A stretch of 64,000 nt of DNA from Salinarimonas soli (GTDB lineage Bacteria > Pseudomonadota > Alphaproteobacteria > Rhizobiales > Beijerinckiaceae): contig NZ_VUOA01000021.1 of NCBI RefSeq assembly GCF_008386575.1, positions 62,001 through 126,000 of the forward strand, given 5' to 3'. Positions 26,585 to 36,468 of the stretch are shown piece by piece; the first letter of the stretch is position 1; every line of letters begins with the position of its first letter. The notes beneath the pieces were generated by a model, which had not been told where the DNA came from, searched no databases, and saw only the letters and a program-made list of their open reading frames with translations. Made by a program: the position numbers and the translations under genes.

Positions 26585-27751
26585 GTGGCCAATTTGCGTT
26601 GTGTTCGTGTATTCGTCTTCGGCCTTGCGCTGGCTGCCCCTGCCCTCGCATCGGCCGGGACGGTGGCGGACAAAGAGCGGTCGCGGGATCGCACGCCCTA
26701 TACGATGGAGGAGGCCGTCGCGGCGACGCCGGTCGGCATACCGGGGGTACGCTTCTTCGGCGACGATCCGGAGGCGTTCCGCGCCGCGGTCGAGGCCGCC
26801 CCCGGAGCGACGCGTCCCTGGCTCGTGCTGTCGGGCGGCGGCGAGAACGGCGCGTACGGTGCCGGCGTCCTCAACGGCTGGATGAAGGCCGGCACGCGGC
26901 CGAGCTTTGGCGTGGTCACGGGAGCGAGCACGGGCGCGCTCATCGCGCCCTTCGCCTTCGCAGGCCCCGCCTTCGACGAGTCCCTGCGAACCGCCTACAC
27001 CACCATCGACGCGGCCGATATCTTCGAGGTCGGCAACGAGGGCGAGAGCCTGCTCGACACGTGGCCGATGCAGAAGATGCTGGAGCGCTTCGTGACGCCC
27101 GAGCTCCTGCGGGCCGTCGCCGCGGGTCATGCCGAGGGGCGCCGCCTCTTCGTCCTCACCACCGACGTGGATCTCCAGCGCCCCGTGGTGTGGGACATGG
27201 GCGCCATCGCGAGCCGCGGCGGGGACGACGCGTTGACGCTTTTCCGGAGGGTCCTGCTCGCATCGGCCAGCATCCCGGGCGCCTTCCCGCCCGTCTATCT
27301 CGAGGCGGAGGCCGGGGGGCGGCGCTTCGGCGAGATGCATGTGGACGGCGGCGTCACGAGCCCCTTCTTCGTCGCCCCCGAGCGCACCCTTCTCGCCGGA
27401 ACGGCCCGCCTTCCCGCCGAACGGGTCTACGTCCTGATCAATTACGGATTGAGACCGGATTTCCAGGTGACCGAGCGGACCACGGTGACCATCCTCGGCC
27501 GCGCCATGGCGGCAGCGATCCAGGCCGGGACGCGCGCGGCGATCGCGAGCGCGACGGGATTCGCCCGCCGCACCGGCACCACGATCGACTTCGCGCATAT
27601 CGACGACGGCTTCAAGGCGACGACGAGCAAGGCCTTCGACCGCCGCTACATGCAGGCCCTGTTCGCTTATGGCGAGGACGCCGGGCGCGCGGGCAACGCC
27701 TTCCGCCGCGACCCGCTCGGGATCGCGGCGCGCACGGTGGCGGGGCGATAA
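26585..27751 (+). CDS. Patatin-like phospholipase, exported
   Basis: A 388-residue lipid acyl hydrolase. A signal peptide opens it (VFVFGLALAAPALASAG). The patatin catalytic dyad is visible: oxyanion loop SGGGENGAYGAG, nucleophile Ser115 in GASTG and the Asp of HVDGGVTSPFF. Start is GTG at 26585 because GGGAGGTCGCC lies just before it; an in-frame start at 26558 lacks such a site. It would act in the periplasm or envelope on phospholipids or acyl lipids; the substrate is unknown. It stands alone, divergent from rpsB and convergent with the rRNA methyltransferase. Confidence 0.88.
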   Translation: MANLRCVRVFVFGLALAAPALASAGTVADKERSRDRTPYTMEEAVAATPVGIPGVRFFGDDPEAFRAAVEAAPGATRPWLVLSGGGENGAYGAGVLNGWMKAGTRPSFGVVTGASTGALIAPFAFAGPAFDESLRTAYTTIDAADIFEVGNEGESLLDTWPMQKMLERFVTPELLRAVAAGHAEGRRLFVLTTDVDLQRPVVWDMGAIASRGGDDALTLFRRVLLASASIPGAFPPVYLEAEAGGRRFGEMHVDGGVTSPFFVAPERTLLAGTARLPAERVYVLINYGLRPDFQVTERTTVTILGRAMAAAIQAGTRAAIASATGFARRTGTTIDFAHIDDGFKATTSKAFDRRYMQALFAYGEDAGRAGNAFRRDPLGIAARTVAGR

Positions 27752-27760
27752 GCGTCCGGG

Positions 27761-29053
27761 TCAGCCCCGCTTCAGCACGCTCACGAAGAAGCCGTCCGTG
27801 CCGGTCTTGAGCGGCGTCATCTGCACGCCCCGCTCCGTGAGGCGCACCCGCTCGGCGAAACCCTCGGGCCCCCTCGCGGCGACATCGCCAGGCGGCACGA
27901 CCGTGAAGCCGGGGTTGCGCTCCAGGAAGGCGGCGAGGGCGTCGTCATTCTCCTCCGGCAGGAGGGAGCAGGTGATGTAGACGATCCGCCCTCCGGGCCG
28001 CACGAGCCGGGACGCGCGGTCGAGAACGATCTGCTGCTCCTTGAGGCGCGATTCCAGGCTGTTGGGGCGGACCCGCCACTTGGTATCGGGATTGCGCCGC
28101 CAGGTGCCCGACCCGGTGCAGGGCGCGTCCACGAGCACGCAGCCCATGCGGCCGTCGAGATCGTCGACGGGATCGTCGTTGCGGCCGCGCGGCGTGCGAA
28201 CCTGGACGTTGCGCACCCCGGCGCGCTGGAGTCGGTCGTGGATCGGGGCGAGGCGGCGCGCGTCGGAATCGGTCGCGTAGATCTGGCCGCCATTTCCCAT
28301 GAGGGCCGCAAGCGCGAGCGTCTTGCCGCCGCCGCCCGCGCACAGGTCGACCACCTGCTCGTGGGACTCGACGCCCGACAGCATCGCGGCGATCTGCGAG
28401 CCCTCGTCCTGGATCTCGACCCAGCCCTTCACGAATTCGGGCTCCGCCTGAACCGCTGGCCCGCGCCCGTCCGGTCCGGGCGGCACGCGAAGGCCCAGCG
28501 GCGACAGCGGGGTCTCGATCATATCGAGATGGACGAGAGCCTGATGGGCCTCCTCGCGCTCCGCCTTGAGCGTGTTGACGCGGATGTCGAGGGGCGCCCG
28601 GGACGCCATGGCGGTCATCTCGGGGATCACATTGTCGCCGAGGAGGCGGCGGAGCGAGGGCTCGACCCAATCGGGAAAGTCGCCCGCCACATGGGCGGGG
28701 GCGCCGTCGAGGGAGGCGGCCTCGAGGCGCTCGCGCTCGGCCGCGGTCAGGGGTTCGGGGGCGAAGCGGTCGCCGGAACAGAGCGCCGCGATGGCGTTCA
28801 CGTCGAGGCCGCGCAGCGTCCGCAGGGTGCCGAGCAGGGTGGCGCGGGGGGTGGTCTCGCCCATCAGCCAGGAGGCGGACGCCTTCCGGCGCAGCGCGTC
28901 GTAGACGAGGCTCGCGATGGCGGCCCGGTCCTTCGACCCGGCGAAGCGATGGGACAGGCCCCAATCCTTGAGCGCGTCGGAGGCGGGGCGGCGGCGCGTC
29001 TCGATGTCGGCGAGGACCTCGATGGCGGCGGAGATGCGGGCGGCGGGGATCAT
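27761..29053 (-). CDS. RsmB/NOP2-type rRNA cytosine-C5 methyltransferase
   Basis: A 430-residue SAM-dependent RNA m5C methyltransferase. An N-terminal NusB-like helical part (about 1-140) precedes the catalytic fold. The SAM loop is VVDLCAGGGGKTLALAALM, and the two cysteines of the mechanism are in DAPCTGSGTWRRNPDTKWR and VYITCSLLPEENDD. The target is probably 16S rRNA, as for RsmB, but could be another RNA; the gene symbol is therefore left blank. ATG at 29053 is the family start. It is upstream of a convergent lipase gene. Confidence 0.9.
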   Translation of the reverse strand: MIPAARISAAIEVLADIETRRRPASDALKDWGLSHRFAGSKDRAAIASLVYDALRRKASASWLMGETTPRATLLGTLRTLRGLDVNAIAALCSGDRFAPEPLTAAERERLEAASLDGAPAHVAGDFPDWVEPSLRRLLGDNVIPEMTAMASRAPLDIRVNTLKAEREEAHQALVHLDMIETPLSPLGLRVPPGPDGRGPAVQAEPEFVKGWVEIQDEGSQIAAMLSGVESHEQVVDLCAGGGGKTLALAALMGNGGQIYATDSDARRLAPIHDRLQRAGVRNVQVRTPRGRNDDPVDDLDGRMGCVLVDAPCTGSGTWRRNPDTKWRVRPNSLESRLKEQQIVLDRASRLVRPGGRIVYITCSLLPEENDDALAAFLERNPGFTVVPPGDVAARGPEGFAERVRLTERGVQMTPLKTGTDGFFVSVLKRG

Positions 29054-29118
29054 GGGGCGCTTGTCGCACCATGCACCGCCGCCCGCAAGCCGGGGATCTC
29101 GTTCCCCCGCCGGGTTCG

Positions 29119-29415
29119 TCAGCGACGGTTCCGCGCGCGATCGCCGCCCGAGACCTGGTTGCTGTAGATGTCCTGAACGGCCGGGCGGTTCGGGTGCACG
29201 GTCGTGCCGGTGGAGGCGGGCTCGCGGCGGTCGGAGTTGCGCTGCATGGTCTTCAGCCCGCGCTGGCCGGCGCGCTCGAGGTTCTCGAAGAACTGGACGT
29301 TGTGCACGCCCGTGCCCACGGACGGGGCGGAGGTGACGGGAAGCGCGGACGCCGGAGCCGCGAGGAAGGCGCAGCCGAGCGCCGCAAGCGAGAGCGAAGC
29401 AAACGTGGTCTTCAT
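29119..29415 (-). CDS. Small exported hypothetical protein
   Basis: A 98-residue protein not recognised. MKTTFASLSLAALGCAFLAAP is a signal peptide ending ASALP, with cleavage expected near residue 24. The mature part is polar with VHNVQFFENLERAGQRGLKT and a basic tail ending DRARNRR. No cysteines remain after cleavage. Probably periplasmic. It shares strand with the methyltransferase downstream, 65 bp away. Confidence 0.65.
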   Translation of the reverse strand: MKTTFASLSLAALGCAFLAAPASALPVTSAPSVGTGVHNVQFFENLERAGQRGLKTMQRNSDRREPASTGTTVHPNRPAVQDIYSNQVSGGDRARNRR

Positions 29416-29542
29416 CGGACGTCTCCCAAGTGGTTGGAACCCGCCCCCATGTTACGCGAGCGGATTCGCATGAACTGGAAGACCAACGCAAGACGTGACC
29501 GTAAGGTCCAAGGCCCGGCGCCGAAATATCGCCCGGGCACGC

Positions 29543-29965
29543 TCAGCCCGAGATCAGGATGCGAACGGCGAAGATCGCCCACATGAGCATCAGCACGGCC
29601 GTTCCGGCAAGAAAGACGCGAAAGCGCGTCAAGACGTTGTTCGTGGTCGTGTAGACGTAGGCATGGACGAGCCGCGCCGTCACGAACAGCCAGGACAGCA
29701 CCACGAAGAGGAGATCCGCCTGCCGCGTCACGATCGCGAGCGCCACCAGGGCGTAGAACAGCACCGGCGTCTCGAACTGGTTATGAAACGTATTCGCCAC
29801 CTGGGTCACACGCGCCGGCCACGCCCGCTCGCCCAAGGCGATGTCGCGGATCTTCACCTCGCCGGCCCGCACGGCCGCGAACCGGGTGCGCCCCATCATG
29901 AACAGCAGGACGAAGGTGAGGCCCACCTGGACGAAGACAGGGGCGAGAATGGCGGCGATGGACAT
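29543..29965 (-). CDS. MAPEG family membrane protein
   Basis: A 140-residue four-helix membrane protein of the MAPEG (glutathione/eicosanoid metabolism) superfamily, with segments near AAILAPVFVQVGLTFVLLFMM, a helix after NTFHNQFETPVLFYALVA, LLFVVLSWLFVTARLVHAYV, and VFLAGTAVLMLMWAIFAV. The ARLVHAYV stretch and NQFE are typical. Bacterial members often lack a defined substrate. ATG at 29965. It stands alone with a 127-bp gap from the exported protein and 109 bp from thrS. Confidence 0.85.
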   Translation of the reverse strand: MSIAAILAPVFVQVGLTFVLLFMMGRTRFAAVRAGEVKIRDIALGERAWPARVTQVANTFHNQFETPVLFYALVALAIVTRQADLLFVVLSWLFVTARLVHAYVYTTTNNVLTRFRVFLAGTAVLMLMWAIFAVRILISG

Positions 29966-30074
29966 CGGGGCTCCGGGATGCGCTCGGGTTCAAGCTTAGC
30001 CTTGTCAGTCCGGTTCGATCCAGCGCCGCGTCGTACGCGAGGGGAAGCCGCCGTGAAGCGGCTTCCCCGACGGG

Positions 30075-32105
30075 TCAGACGATCGTGCGCTCGACCACAT
30101 GCTCGCCGTCGAGCTCGACCGCAGCGCTCTGGAGCCCCTGATCGCTCGCGCGGACCCGCCGGCGGTCCGGGGAGACGGCCTCGTCGGTGAGCGCCTTGAG
30201 CGCCTCGTCGAGACCCATGGAGCGCTGGTCCTGGGAGCCCAACCGCCGCATGTTGACCGTACGCTCCGCCGCCTCGCGCTTGCCCAGCACCAGGATCACG
30301 GGGACCTTGGCCACCGAGTGCTCGCGGACCTTGTAGGTGATCTTCTCGTTGCGAAGATCCTCCTCGACCCGCAGCCCCGCGCGCTCCAGGGCCGCGATCA
30401 CCTCGCGGGCGTAAGGGTCGGCCTCCTGCGTGATCGTCGCGACCACGACCTGGACCGGCGCGAGCCAGAGCGGGAAGTGGCCGGCGAAGTGCTCGATCAG
30501 GATGCCGGTGAAGCGCTCCATCGAGCCGCAGATGGCGCGGTGGACCATGACCGGCGTGGTCTTCTCGCCCGAAGGGTCGATATAGAACGCGCCGAAGCGC
30601 TCCGGCAGGTTGAAGTCGACCTGCGTCGTGCCGCATTGCCAGTCGCGGCCGATGGCATCGCGCAGCACGTACTCGAACTTCGGCCCGTAGAAGGCGCCCT
30701 CCCCCGGGTTGATGTCGGTCTTGATCCGCCCGCCAGACTCCGCCTCGATCTGTTTCAGCACGCGGGTCATCACCTCCTCGGCGTGGTCCCACATGGCGTC
30801 GGTGCCGACGCGCTTCTCGGGGCGCGTGGAGAGCTTCACGACGATCTGGTCGAAGCCGAAATCGGCGTAGGTGCTCAAGATCAGGTCGTTGATCTTGAGG
30901 CACTCGTCCGCGAGCTGGTCCTCGGTGCAGAAGATATGGGCGTCGTCCTGCGTGAAGCCGCGCACGCGCATCAGCCCGTGCATCGCGCCCGACGGCTCGT
31001 AACGGTGCACGACGCCGAATTCCGCCATGCGCAGAGGTAGATCGCGATAGGATTTGAGGCCGTGCTTGAAGATCTGCACGTGCCCCGGGCAGTTCATGGG
31101 CTTCAGGGCGAACCAGCGCTTGTCCTCGGCCTCGTCACCAGCGCTTTGAGCCGCGAACATGTTCTCGCGGTACCAGCCCCAGTGCCCCGAGGTCTCCCAC
31201 AGGGACTTGTCGAGGATCTGGGGCGCGTTGACCTCCTGGTAGTCGCCCTTGAGCCGCCGGCGCATATAGGCGACGAGCTCCTGGAAGACGGTCCAGCCTT
31301 TGGCGTGCCAGAACACCACGCCGGGCCCCTCCTCCTGGAAGTGGAAGAGGTCCATCTCGCGCCCGAGCCGCCGGTGGTCGCGCTTCTCGGCCTCCTCGAG
31401 CTGCCGGATATAGGCGTCGAGGTCCTCCTGGGTGGCCCAGGCCGTGCCGTAGATGCGGGTGAGCATCGGGTTGTTGGAATCACCCCGCCAATAGGCGCCC
31501 GCCACCTTCATGAGCTTGAAGGCGGTGCCCACCTTGCCCGTGGAGGTCATGTGCGGGCCGCGGCACAGGTCGAACCAGTCGCCCTGGGCATAGATGCGCA
31601 GGTCCTCGCCCGCGGGAATCGCGTCGACGAGCTCGACCTTGAAGCCCTCGCCCTTGTCTGCGAACACCTGCTTCGCCTTGTCCCGGCTCCACAGCTCCTT
31701 CGTGAAGGGCTTGTCGCGGGCGATGATCTCGCGCATGCGCGCCTCGATCGCCGGGAAATCGTCGGGGGTGAAGGGATCGGGCCGTGCGAAGTCGTAATAG
31801 AACCCGTTCTCGATCACCGGGCCGATGGTCACCTGGGTGCCGGGATAGAGGCTCTGCACGGCCTCCGCCAGCACGTGCGCGCAGTCGTGGCGGATCAGCT
31901 CCAGGGCGCGGGGATCGTCGCGGGAGACGAACTCGATGCGCGCGTCGCGGTCGATGGCGTCGTCGAGATCCACGACCCGCCCGTCGAGGGCCATGGCGAC
32001 CGTGCGCTTGGCAAGGCTTTTCGCGATGCCCTCGGCGACGGCACGGCCCGTGACGCCGGCCTCGTATTCGCGGCGGGCGCCATCGGGAAAGGTGAGGTTG
32101 ATCAT
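30075..32105 (-). CDS. thrS: Threonine-tRNA ligase
   Basis: A 676-residue class II synthetase. Domains in order: TGS ([15 protein letters not shown]), the editing domain with [11 protein letters not shown] and [14 protein letters not shown], the catalytic core ([43 protein letters not shown]), and the anticodon-binding domain. The C-terminus runs some 30 residues past the usual end ([20 protein letters not shown] and onward), which is unusual. ATG 32105 (MINL) is preceded by an AGGAG-type site. It charges tRNA-Thr in the cytoplasm. Confidence 0.97.
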   Translation of the reverse strand: MINLTFPDGARREYEAGVTGRAVAEGIAKSLAKRTVAMALDGRVVDLDDAIDRDARIEFVSRDDPRALELIRHDCAHVLAEAVQSLYPGTQVTIGPVIENGFYYDFARPDPFTPDDFPAIEARMREIIARDKPFTKELWSRDKAKQVFADKGEGFKVELVDAIPAGEDLRIYAQGDWFDLCRGPHMTSTGKVGTAFKLMKVAGAYWRGDSNNPMLTRIYGTAWATQEDLDAYIRQLEEAEKRDHRRLGREMDLFHFQEEGPGVVFWHAKGWTVFQELVAYMRRRLKGDYQEVNAPQILDKSLWETSGHWGWYRENMFAAQSAGDEAEDKRWFALKPMNCPGHVQIFKHGLKSYRDLPLRMAEFGVVHRYEPSGAMHGLMRVRGFTQDDAHIFCTEDQLADECLKINDLILSTYADFGFDQIVVKLSTRPEKRVGTDAMWDHAEEVMTRVLKQIEAESGGRIKTDINPGEGAFYGPKFEYVLRDAIGRDWQCGTTQVDFNLPERFGAFYIDPSGEKTTPVMVHRAICGSMERFTGILIEHFAGHFPLWLAPVQVVVATITQEADPYAREVIAALERAGLRVEEDLRNEKITYKVREHSVAKVPVILVLGKREAAERTVNMRRLGSQDQRSMGLDEALKALTDEAVSPDRRRVRASDQGLQSAAVELDGEHVVERTIV

Positions 32106-32309
32106 CGGTCTTCTCCTGGGGCTCACTCCTGCAGACGAGGCAGGTAAGCGGGTGTCGGGGCGCCCCGTTTAGTGCGGCGCCGGAGTCGAGGCAAGCCGCG
32201 CGCCGGCCGGGCGCGGGACGCAATCTCGGCCGAAAAGCTTGCGCGGGGCGTTCAACACGCCTTAACCCGGGGCGGGTTAGAGAAGCCTCAAGGTTAAGGA
32301 TCCGCCACC

Positions 32310-33119
32310 GTGCTCCGTCGTCTCGCCTTCATGGCCTTGAGCCTTCTCGCCGCCGCTCCGGCGCTCGCGGCCGATCCGCTCTTCGCGCCCGAGCCCGTAG
32401 CCTCGTCCGGCTGGATCGTGACCGTGCGGGCGAACGTGACCCTGTCGCCGAAGTTCGAGGGCTCCGACGCGCGCACGCTCTTCGCCTACCCGACGCTCTC
32501 GGTGCGCCGCGCGGGCACCAACCCGCGCTTCAGCGCCCCCGACGACGGGCTCGGCATCGCGCTCTACGAGCAGCCCGGCTTCGCGGTAGGTCCCGTGGTG
32601 GCCTATCGCCCCGGCCGCTATACGGGCGACGACCGCCGGCTCGCAGGCCTCGACGACGTGCGCTGGGCCATCGAGCCCGGCGTGTTCCTGGAGTTCTGGC
32701 CCACCGACTTCGCCCGCGCCCGGGTCGAGCTCCGGCACGGGGTCTTCGGCCACCAGGGCCTGGTCGGGACGCTGGGCCTCGATTACGTGCAGCGCGCCGG
32801 GGCGGTCAGCTTCTCCTTCGGTCCCCGCGCCGAGTTCGGCGACGGCCGTTATGCCCGCGACGTGTACGACGTGACGCCGTTCGAGGCCGCGCTGAACCCG
32901 TTCGTCACGGCCTATCGCGGCAAGTCCGGGTTCACCTCGGTCGGCGCCGTGGCCGCGGTCACCTACGATTGGACGCCCTCGATCAGCACGACGCTCTATG
33001 GCGGCTACAAGCGGCTCGTGGGCTCGGCGGCCGACAACCCCGTGACGGAGGCCTTCGGCTCCCGCGACCAGTTCAACATCGGCCTGCGGGCCTCCTACTC
33101 CTTCGGAGTCGATTGGTAG
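32310..33119 (+). CDS. MipA/OmpV-family outer membrane protein
   Basis: A 269-residue beta-barrel protein. The signal peptide is RRLAFMALSLLAAAPALAA. The mature sequence alternates polar and aromatic residues, ends in SYSFGVDW with a terminal aromatic, and contains SPKFEGSDARTLFAYPTLSV, typical of MipA/OmpV barrels. The start is GTG at 32310; an ATG at 32331 is possible. Upstream, TAACCC/GGGTTA forms a small palindrome near the promoter. MipA scaffolds peptidoglycan enzymes in E. coli, but most family members have no defined role. The 3' end overlaps convergent yidD by 25 bp. Confidence 0.85.
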   Translation: MLRRLAFMALSLLAAAPALAADPLFAPEPVASSGWIVTVRANVTLSPKFEGSDARTLFAYPTLSVRRAGTNPRFSAPDDGLGIALYEQPGFAVGPVVAYRPGRYTGDDRRLAGLDDVRWAIEPGVFLEFWPTDFARARVELRHGVFGHQGLVGTLGLDYVQRAGAVSFSFGPRAEFGDGRYARDVYDVTPFEAALNPFVTAYRGKSGFTSVGAVAAVTYDWTPSISTTLYGGYKRLVGSAADNPVTEAFGSRDQFNIGLRASYSFGVDW

Positions 33120-33451
33120 TCGATCCCCGGCGCGTTCACGCCGCGCCAGCGGCCGTAGCGCCACGGGGTCGTCCAGCGCGCGCCCGGGGGCAGAGCCTCG
33201 CAGACGACGTCGATCCCGTCGGTGCCGCCGGGGCCGCAGCGGCAGATCCTCGCCAGCCCGATCCATCCGCCGGCCCACAGCCCATGCCGGCGGATCGCCT
33301 CGTCCGTATATTCCGAGCAGGACGGCCAGTGCCGGCATTGGCGCCCCACCAGCCCGGACAGGCTATAGCGATAGAGCTGGATCAGCCCGCGAGCCGCGAG
33401 CGAGGGCGCGGCGGCGGCCCCGTCGAACAGCCGGTCGAGGGTCGAGGGCAT
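33095..33451 (-). CDS. yidD: Membrane protein insertion efficiency factor YidD
   Basis: A 118-residue small amphipathic protein that helps the Sec/YidC route insert membrane proteins. Signature: LIQLYRYSLSGLVGRQCRHW, with PSCSEYTDEAIRRHGLWAGGW and the RICRCGPGG motif, where the conserved cysteines and CSEY are clear. The extra C-terminal stretch (RWRGVNAPGIDYQSTPKE) is encoded over the end of the convergent ompV-like gene. ATG 33451 lies 10 bp after the stop of the IscU-like gene, so the two probably form an operon. Confidence 0.93.
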   Translation of the reverse strand: MPSTLDRLFDGAAAAPSLAARGLIQLYRYSLSGLVGRQCRHWPSCSEYTDEAIRRHGLWAGGWIGLARICRCGPGGTDGIDVVCEALPPGARWTTPWRYGRWRGVNAPGIDYQSTPKE

Positions 33452-33461
33452 GGCGCCGCCC

Positions 33462-33902
33462 TCAAGCCGGGGCGGCGCCGGCCTTGGCCTTCTCGATCGC
33501 CTCCACGACGGCGTCGAAGGTGAGAAGGGTCGAGGCGTGGCGCGCCTTGAACTCCCGCACGGGCTCGAGCACCGCAAGATCGCTCCACTTGCCGTCCGGC
33601 GCGGGCCCGCCCTCCTTGAGCATGCGCCGCACCGCGTCCCGGACGCCCCGGAGCTCGCCCTCGGTCGCGCCCACCACATGGCGCGCCATCACCGAGGAGG
33701 AGGCCTGCCCGAGGGCGCAGGCCTTCACGTCATGGGCGAAATCGGTGACCACCCCGTCCGCGAGGCAGAGGTCCACGGTCACGGTCGAGCCGCAGAGCCG
33801 CGAATGCGCGGTCGCGGTGCCGTGCGGCGCGGGCAGCCGGCCGATCCGGGGAATGTCCGCGGCCAGCTCCAGGATGCGGCGATTGTAGATGTCGTTCAGC
33901 AT
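33462..33902 (-). CDS. IscU-like iron-sulfur scaffold protein
   Basis: A 146-residue protein of the NifU N-terminal/IscU fold. The conserved sites include HSRLCGSTVTVDLCLADG and HDVKACALGQASSSV. The usual third cysteine of IscU is not evident, as in several Rhizobiales members paired with yidD. It begins LNDIYNRRILELA, the normal start of the group; an in-frame ATG at 33956 would add 18 residues. It would hold nascent Fe-S clusters or aid their handling. It precedes yidD by 10 bp and is divergent from folE. Confidence 0.85.
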   Translation of the reverse strand: MLNDIYNRRILELAADIPRIGRLPAPHGTATAHSRLCGSTVTVDLCLADGVVTDFAHDVKACALGQASSSVMARHVVGATEGELRGVRDAVRRMLKEGGPAPDGKWSDLAVLEPVREFKARHASTLLTFDAVVEAIEKAKAGAAPA

Positions 33903-34065
33903 GGTGATCACTATGTAGTCGCCCGCCCCCTTCTCCGCGAGGGGCACCGACGCCATGTGAGACTCGTTGACCTGTCGGGACCGGACGTGCGGCGAAGAGC
34001 CGCGAGACTGGTCCACGCCGGCTGACCGAGCGTAAGCTGGACATCAACTGAGCGGGAGGCGCCAC

Positions 34066-34707
34066 ATGGATGCCGTGGTTAAGTCCTTGTCCGCGCGTGT
34101 GACCGAGGTCGCCGCCGACAAGCCGAAGATCGAGAAGCCGACCCGCGAGGAAGCGGAAGCCGCCGTGCGGACATTGATCCGCTGGGCGGGGGACGACCCC
34201 GAGCGGGAGGGCCTGCGGGACACCCCGCGCCGGGTCGCGAAAGCCTATGGCCAGCTCTTCGCAGGCTACGGCGAGGACGCCCGGGAGATCCTGAACAAGG
34301 TCTTCGAGGAGGTGGAGGGCTATGGGGACATGGTCCTCGTGCGCGACATCCCCTTCCATGCCCATTGCGAGCACCACATGGTGCCCTTCATGGGCAAGGC
34401 GCACGTGGCCTATTACCCGTCCGCGGGCGTGGTGGGGCTCTCCAAGCTCGCCCGGGTCGTCGACGTCTTCGCCCGCAGGCTCCAGACGCAGGAGACCATG
34501 ACGGCGCAGATCGCGGAGGTGATCGACGAGGTGCTGCGCCCCAGGGGCGTGGCCGTCATGGTCGACGCCGAGCACATGTGCATGACCATGCGCGGCGTGC
34601 AGAAGCCGGGCGCCTCGACGCTCACCACCCAGTTCACGGGCGTGTTCCGGCAGGATCCGGCCGAGCAGGCGCGCTTCTTCACCCTGCTGCGGGCTGGCCG
34701 GTCTTGA
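34066..34707 (+). CDS. folE: GTP cyclohydrolase I
   Basis: A 213-residue enzyme converting GTP to dihydroneopterin triphosphate, the first step to folate. Zinc and substrate motifs are intact: [20 protein letters not shown] and [34 protein letters not shown] opens the catalytic domain. ATG 34066 follows GAGCGGGAGGCGCCAC, a clear ribosome site. A terminator follows, so it is probably not read into hisI. The gene is divergent from the IscU-like gene with a 163-bp gap. Confidence 0.97.
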   Translation: MDAVVKSLSARVTEVAADKPKIEKPTREEAEAAVRTLIRWAGDDPEREGLRDTPRRVAKAYGQLFAGYGEDAREILNKVFEEVEGYGDMVLVRDIPFHAHCEHHMVPFMGKAHVAYYPSAGVVGLSKLARVVDVFARRLQTQETMTAQIAEVIDEVLRPRGVAVMVDAEHMCMTMRGVQKPGASTLTTQFTGVFRQDPAEQARFFTLLRAGRS

Positions 34708-34736
34708 CGCCGGCCGCCGCACGGCCTTGACGTTCG

Positions 34737-34764
34737 AACGCCCGGCCCCCGAGCCGGGCGTTTT
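34737..34764 (+). terminator. Rho-independent terminator after folE
   Basis: AACGCCCGGC and GCCGGGCGTT form a 10-bp stem with a short loop and are followed by TTTTC. It lies between the folE stop and hisI. Confidence 0.85.
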
Positions 34765-34784
34765 CACATCCGCGGAACCGTCCG

Positions 34785-35198
34785 ATGACCGCCCCGACCT
34801 TCCCGGCCCCTGGCTCCAAGCGCGAGCTCGAGGAGGGTGCCGTGCTCACCCCGCGCTTCGACGCGGCGGGCCTCGTGACCTGCATCGCGACGGACGCCGA
34901 CACCGGGGCGCCGCTCATGGTGGCCCATATGAACGCGGAGGCGCTCGCCCGGACGCTGGAGACCGGCGAGGCCTGGTACTGGTCGCGCTCGCGGGGCGAG
35001 CTCTGGCACAAGGGCGCCACGAGCGGGCAGATCCAGACGGTCGTCGAGATGCGGGTGGACTGCGACCAGGACGCCCTCTGGCTCAAGGTCCGCGTCGCCG
35101 GCGACGGCGGCTGCTGCCACACGGGCCGCCGCTCGTGCTTCTATCGCGTGGTGGAGCGGGACGGGACGCTGACGGGCGCCGACACGCCCCGCTCATGA
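34785..35198 (+). CDS. hisI: Phosphoribosyl-AMP cyclohydrolase
   Basis: A 137-residue histidine-pathway enzyme opening the ring of phosphoribosyl-AMP. Motifs: [38 protein letters not shown], the metal site [10 protein letters not shown] and the zinc site [13 protein letters not shown]. It is the HisI-only form with no fused HisE. ATG 34785 lies 20 bp after the folE terminator, so a promoter must overlap that region. Its neighbours are not histidine genes. Confidence 0.96.
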   Translation: MTAPTFPAPGSKRELEEGAVLTPRFDAAGLVTCIATDADTGAPLMVAHMNAEALARTLETGEAWYWSRSRGELWHKGATSGQIQTVVEMRVDCDQDALWLKVRVAGDGGCCHTGRRSCFYRVVERDGTLTGADTPRS

Positions 35199-35221
35199 CG
35201 GACGGCGGTTGGCCCGGCGGC

Positions 35222-35262
35222 ACCGCCCTCCCCTCCCCCTTGCGGGGAGGGTGCCCGTCGGC
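35222..35262. repeat. Short copy of the GC-rich palindromic repeat
   Basis: CCCTCCCCCTTGCGGGGAGGG lies between hisI and the convergent DUF2059 gene, the same core as at 4.6 and 63.7 kb (palindrome CCCC-TTGC-GGGG). It may act as a bidirectional terminator. Confidence 0.7.
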
Positions 35263-35274
35263 GCTTGCGTGCCC

Positions 35275-35775
35275 TCAGATGGCGTGCCCCTTGCCGCGCA
35301 GGCTCGCCTTCACCTGGGCCTCGATCTCGGCTGCGATGCGCTCGCCCCAGCGCTGGCCGACCGCCACGGTCATCTGCATCATGTGCGGCTGAAGGGCGGC
35401 GAGCTTGGCGCCTGCGGGGGAGCGGTAGAACGCCGTCATGCTCTCCAGCTCCTGGAGCGAGAAGCCCTCGGCGTAGATCGGCGCGATGTCATCGACGAGC
35501 TCGTCGACCCGGGCCACCATCGCGTTATGGAGCACCGCGATGACCTCGTCGATGTCGGCTTCCGTCTGCGGATTGGCCTTGACGATCATCGTGCGCACGC
35601 TGCCCGCAAGCATCGGCATCGCTTCCTTGACCCCGTCGACGGCGCGCATGGCGCCGATCAGCTCGCGGGCCGCCGCGACGCGCGCGGCGTCGACCGGCCC
35701 CTCGGCGCGAGCGGCGGGAGCGCCCAGGAGCGGCAGGGCGAGGGCAAGGGCGAGCAGGGTGAGACGGCGGATCAT
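35275..35775 (-). CDS. DUF2059 protein, exported (copy 1)
   Basis: A 166-residue predicted periplasmic helical protein. The signal peptide is IRRLTLLALALALPLLGAPA ending ARAEG. DUF2059 shows in IYAEGFSLQELESMTAFYRS followed by PAGAKLAAL. The family's role is not established. A homologous gene lies next upstream (35872-36399) on the same strand, so this is a tandem pair. ATG 35775; it ends at the palindromic repeat. Confidence 0.88.
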   Translation of the reverse strand: MIRRLTLLALALALPLLGAPAARAEGPVDAARVAAARELIGAMRAVDGVKEAMPMLAGSVRTMIVKANPQTEADIDEVIAVLHNAMVARVDELVDDIAPIYAEGFSLQELESMTAFYRSPAGAKLAALQPHMMQMTVAVGQRWGERIAAEIEAQVKASLRGKGHAI

Positions 35776-35871
35776 GGGGCGACCTCTTTCGATGCCCCAT
35801 TGGACGCCCGCATGGTTAACGAACGGTTGCGCCCGCGCGGCCCCTCGGGGGCGCGGGCGCGACGGGTCGGC

Positions 35872-36399
35872 CTACTGCATCGCGTGACCGCGCTTGCCCA
35901 TCTCGGCGCGCACGCGCACCATCATGTACTCGGCCACGCCCTGCGACCACTTCTGCATCTCGCGCACGAGCTCGTCGAGCACGGCAGGCTGGGTCGCCAC
36001 GTAGCGGACGCCGGCGGGCGACTTGAAGAAGGCGAGCACGTCCTTGAGCTCGGCCTCGGTCAGGCTCGTCGCGTAGATGCGAGCGGCCGTGTTGAACATG
36101 ATCTGGCGCTGCTGATCGAGTTCGGGCTTGAGCCCATTCAGCACCTCGTCGAGGTCCTTGGTGACCTCGGGACGGGTGACCATCGCCTGCTTGAGCTGGT
36201 CCATGAGCGCCGGGATCATCGGCTCGAAGGAGCGGCTCATCCCGGAGGCCGTCACGATGTCGCGGGCGACCGCAAGCTGCGCCGCGCTCGGCTGGCCGGC
36301 GGTGGCCGCGGGACGGGGCGGCGTCTGGGCGTGGGCGGCGCCGAGCGGCAGGGCGAGCGCCAGAAGGGTGGCGGCGAGGCGGTAGGCGGGGCGGGTCAT
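35872..36399 (-). CDS. DUF2059 protein, exported (copy 2)
   Basis: A 175-residue predicted periplasmic protein of the same family as its neighbour. The signal peptide TRPAYRLAATLLALALPLGA ends at AHAQ. The conserved block IYATSLTEAELKDVLAFFKS precedes PAGVRYVATQP. It shares the KRGHAMQ-like C-terminus with RGKGHAI of copy 1, which supports duplication, though overall identity looks low. A 96-bp gap separates the two. Role unknown. Confidence 0.88.
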   Translation of the reverse strand: MTRPAYRLAATLLALALPLGAAHAQTPPRPAATAGQPSAAQLAVARDIVTASGMSRSFEPMIPALMDQLKQAMVTRPEVTKDLDEVLNGLKPELDQQRQIMFNTAARIYATSLTEAELKDVLAFFKSPAGVRYVATQPAVLDELVREMQKWSQGVAEYMMVRVRAEMGKRGHAMQ

Positions 36400-36468
36400 C
36401 GCGTCGTACTCCAGGAAGGCTCACGGTCCGGGGGTGCCGGGGCTGTTCGGGTTCGCGGGGGCGTCTGA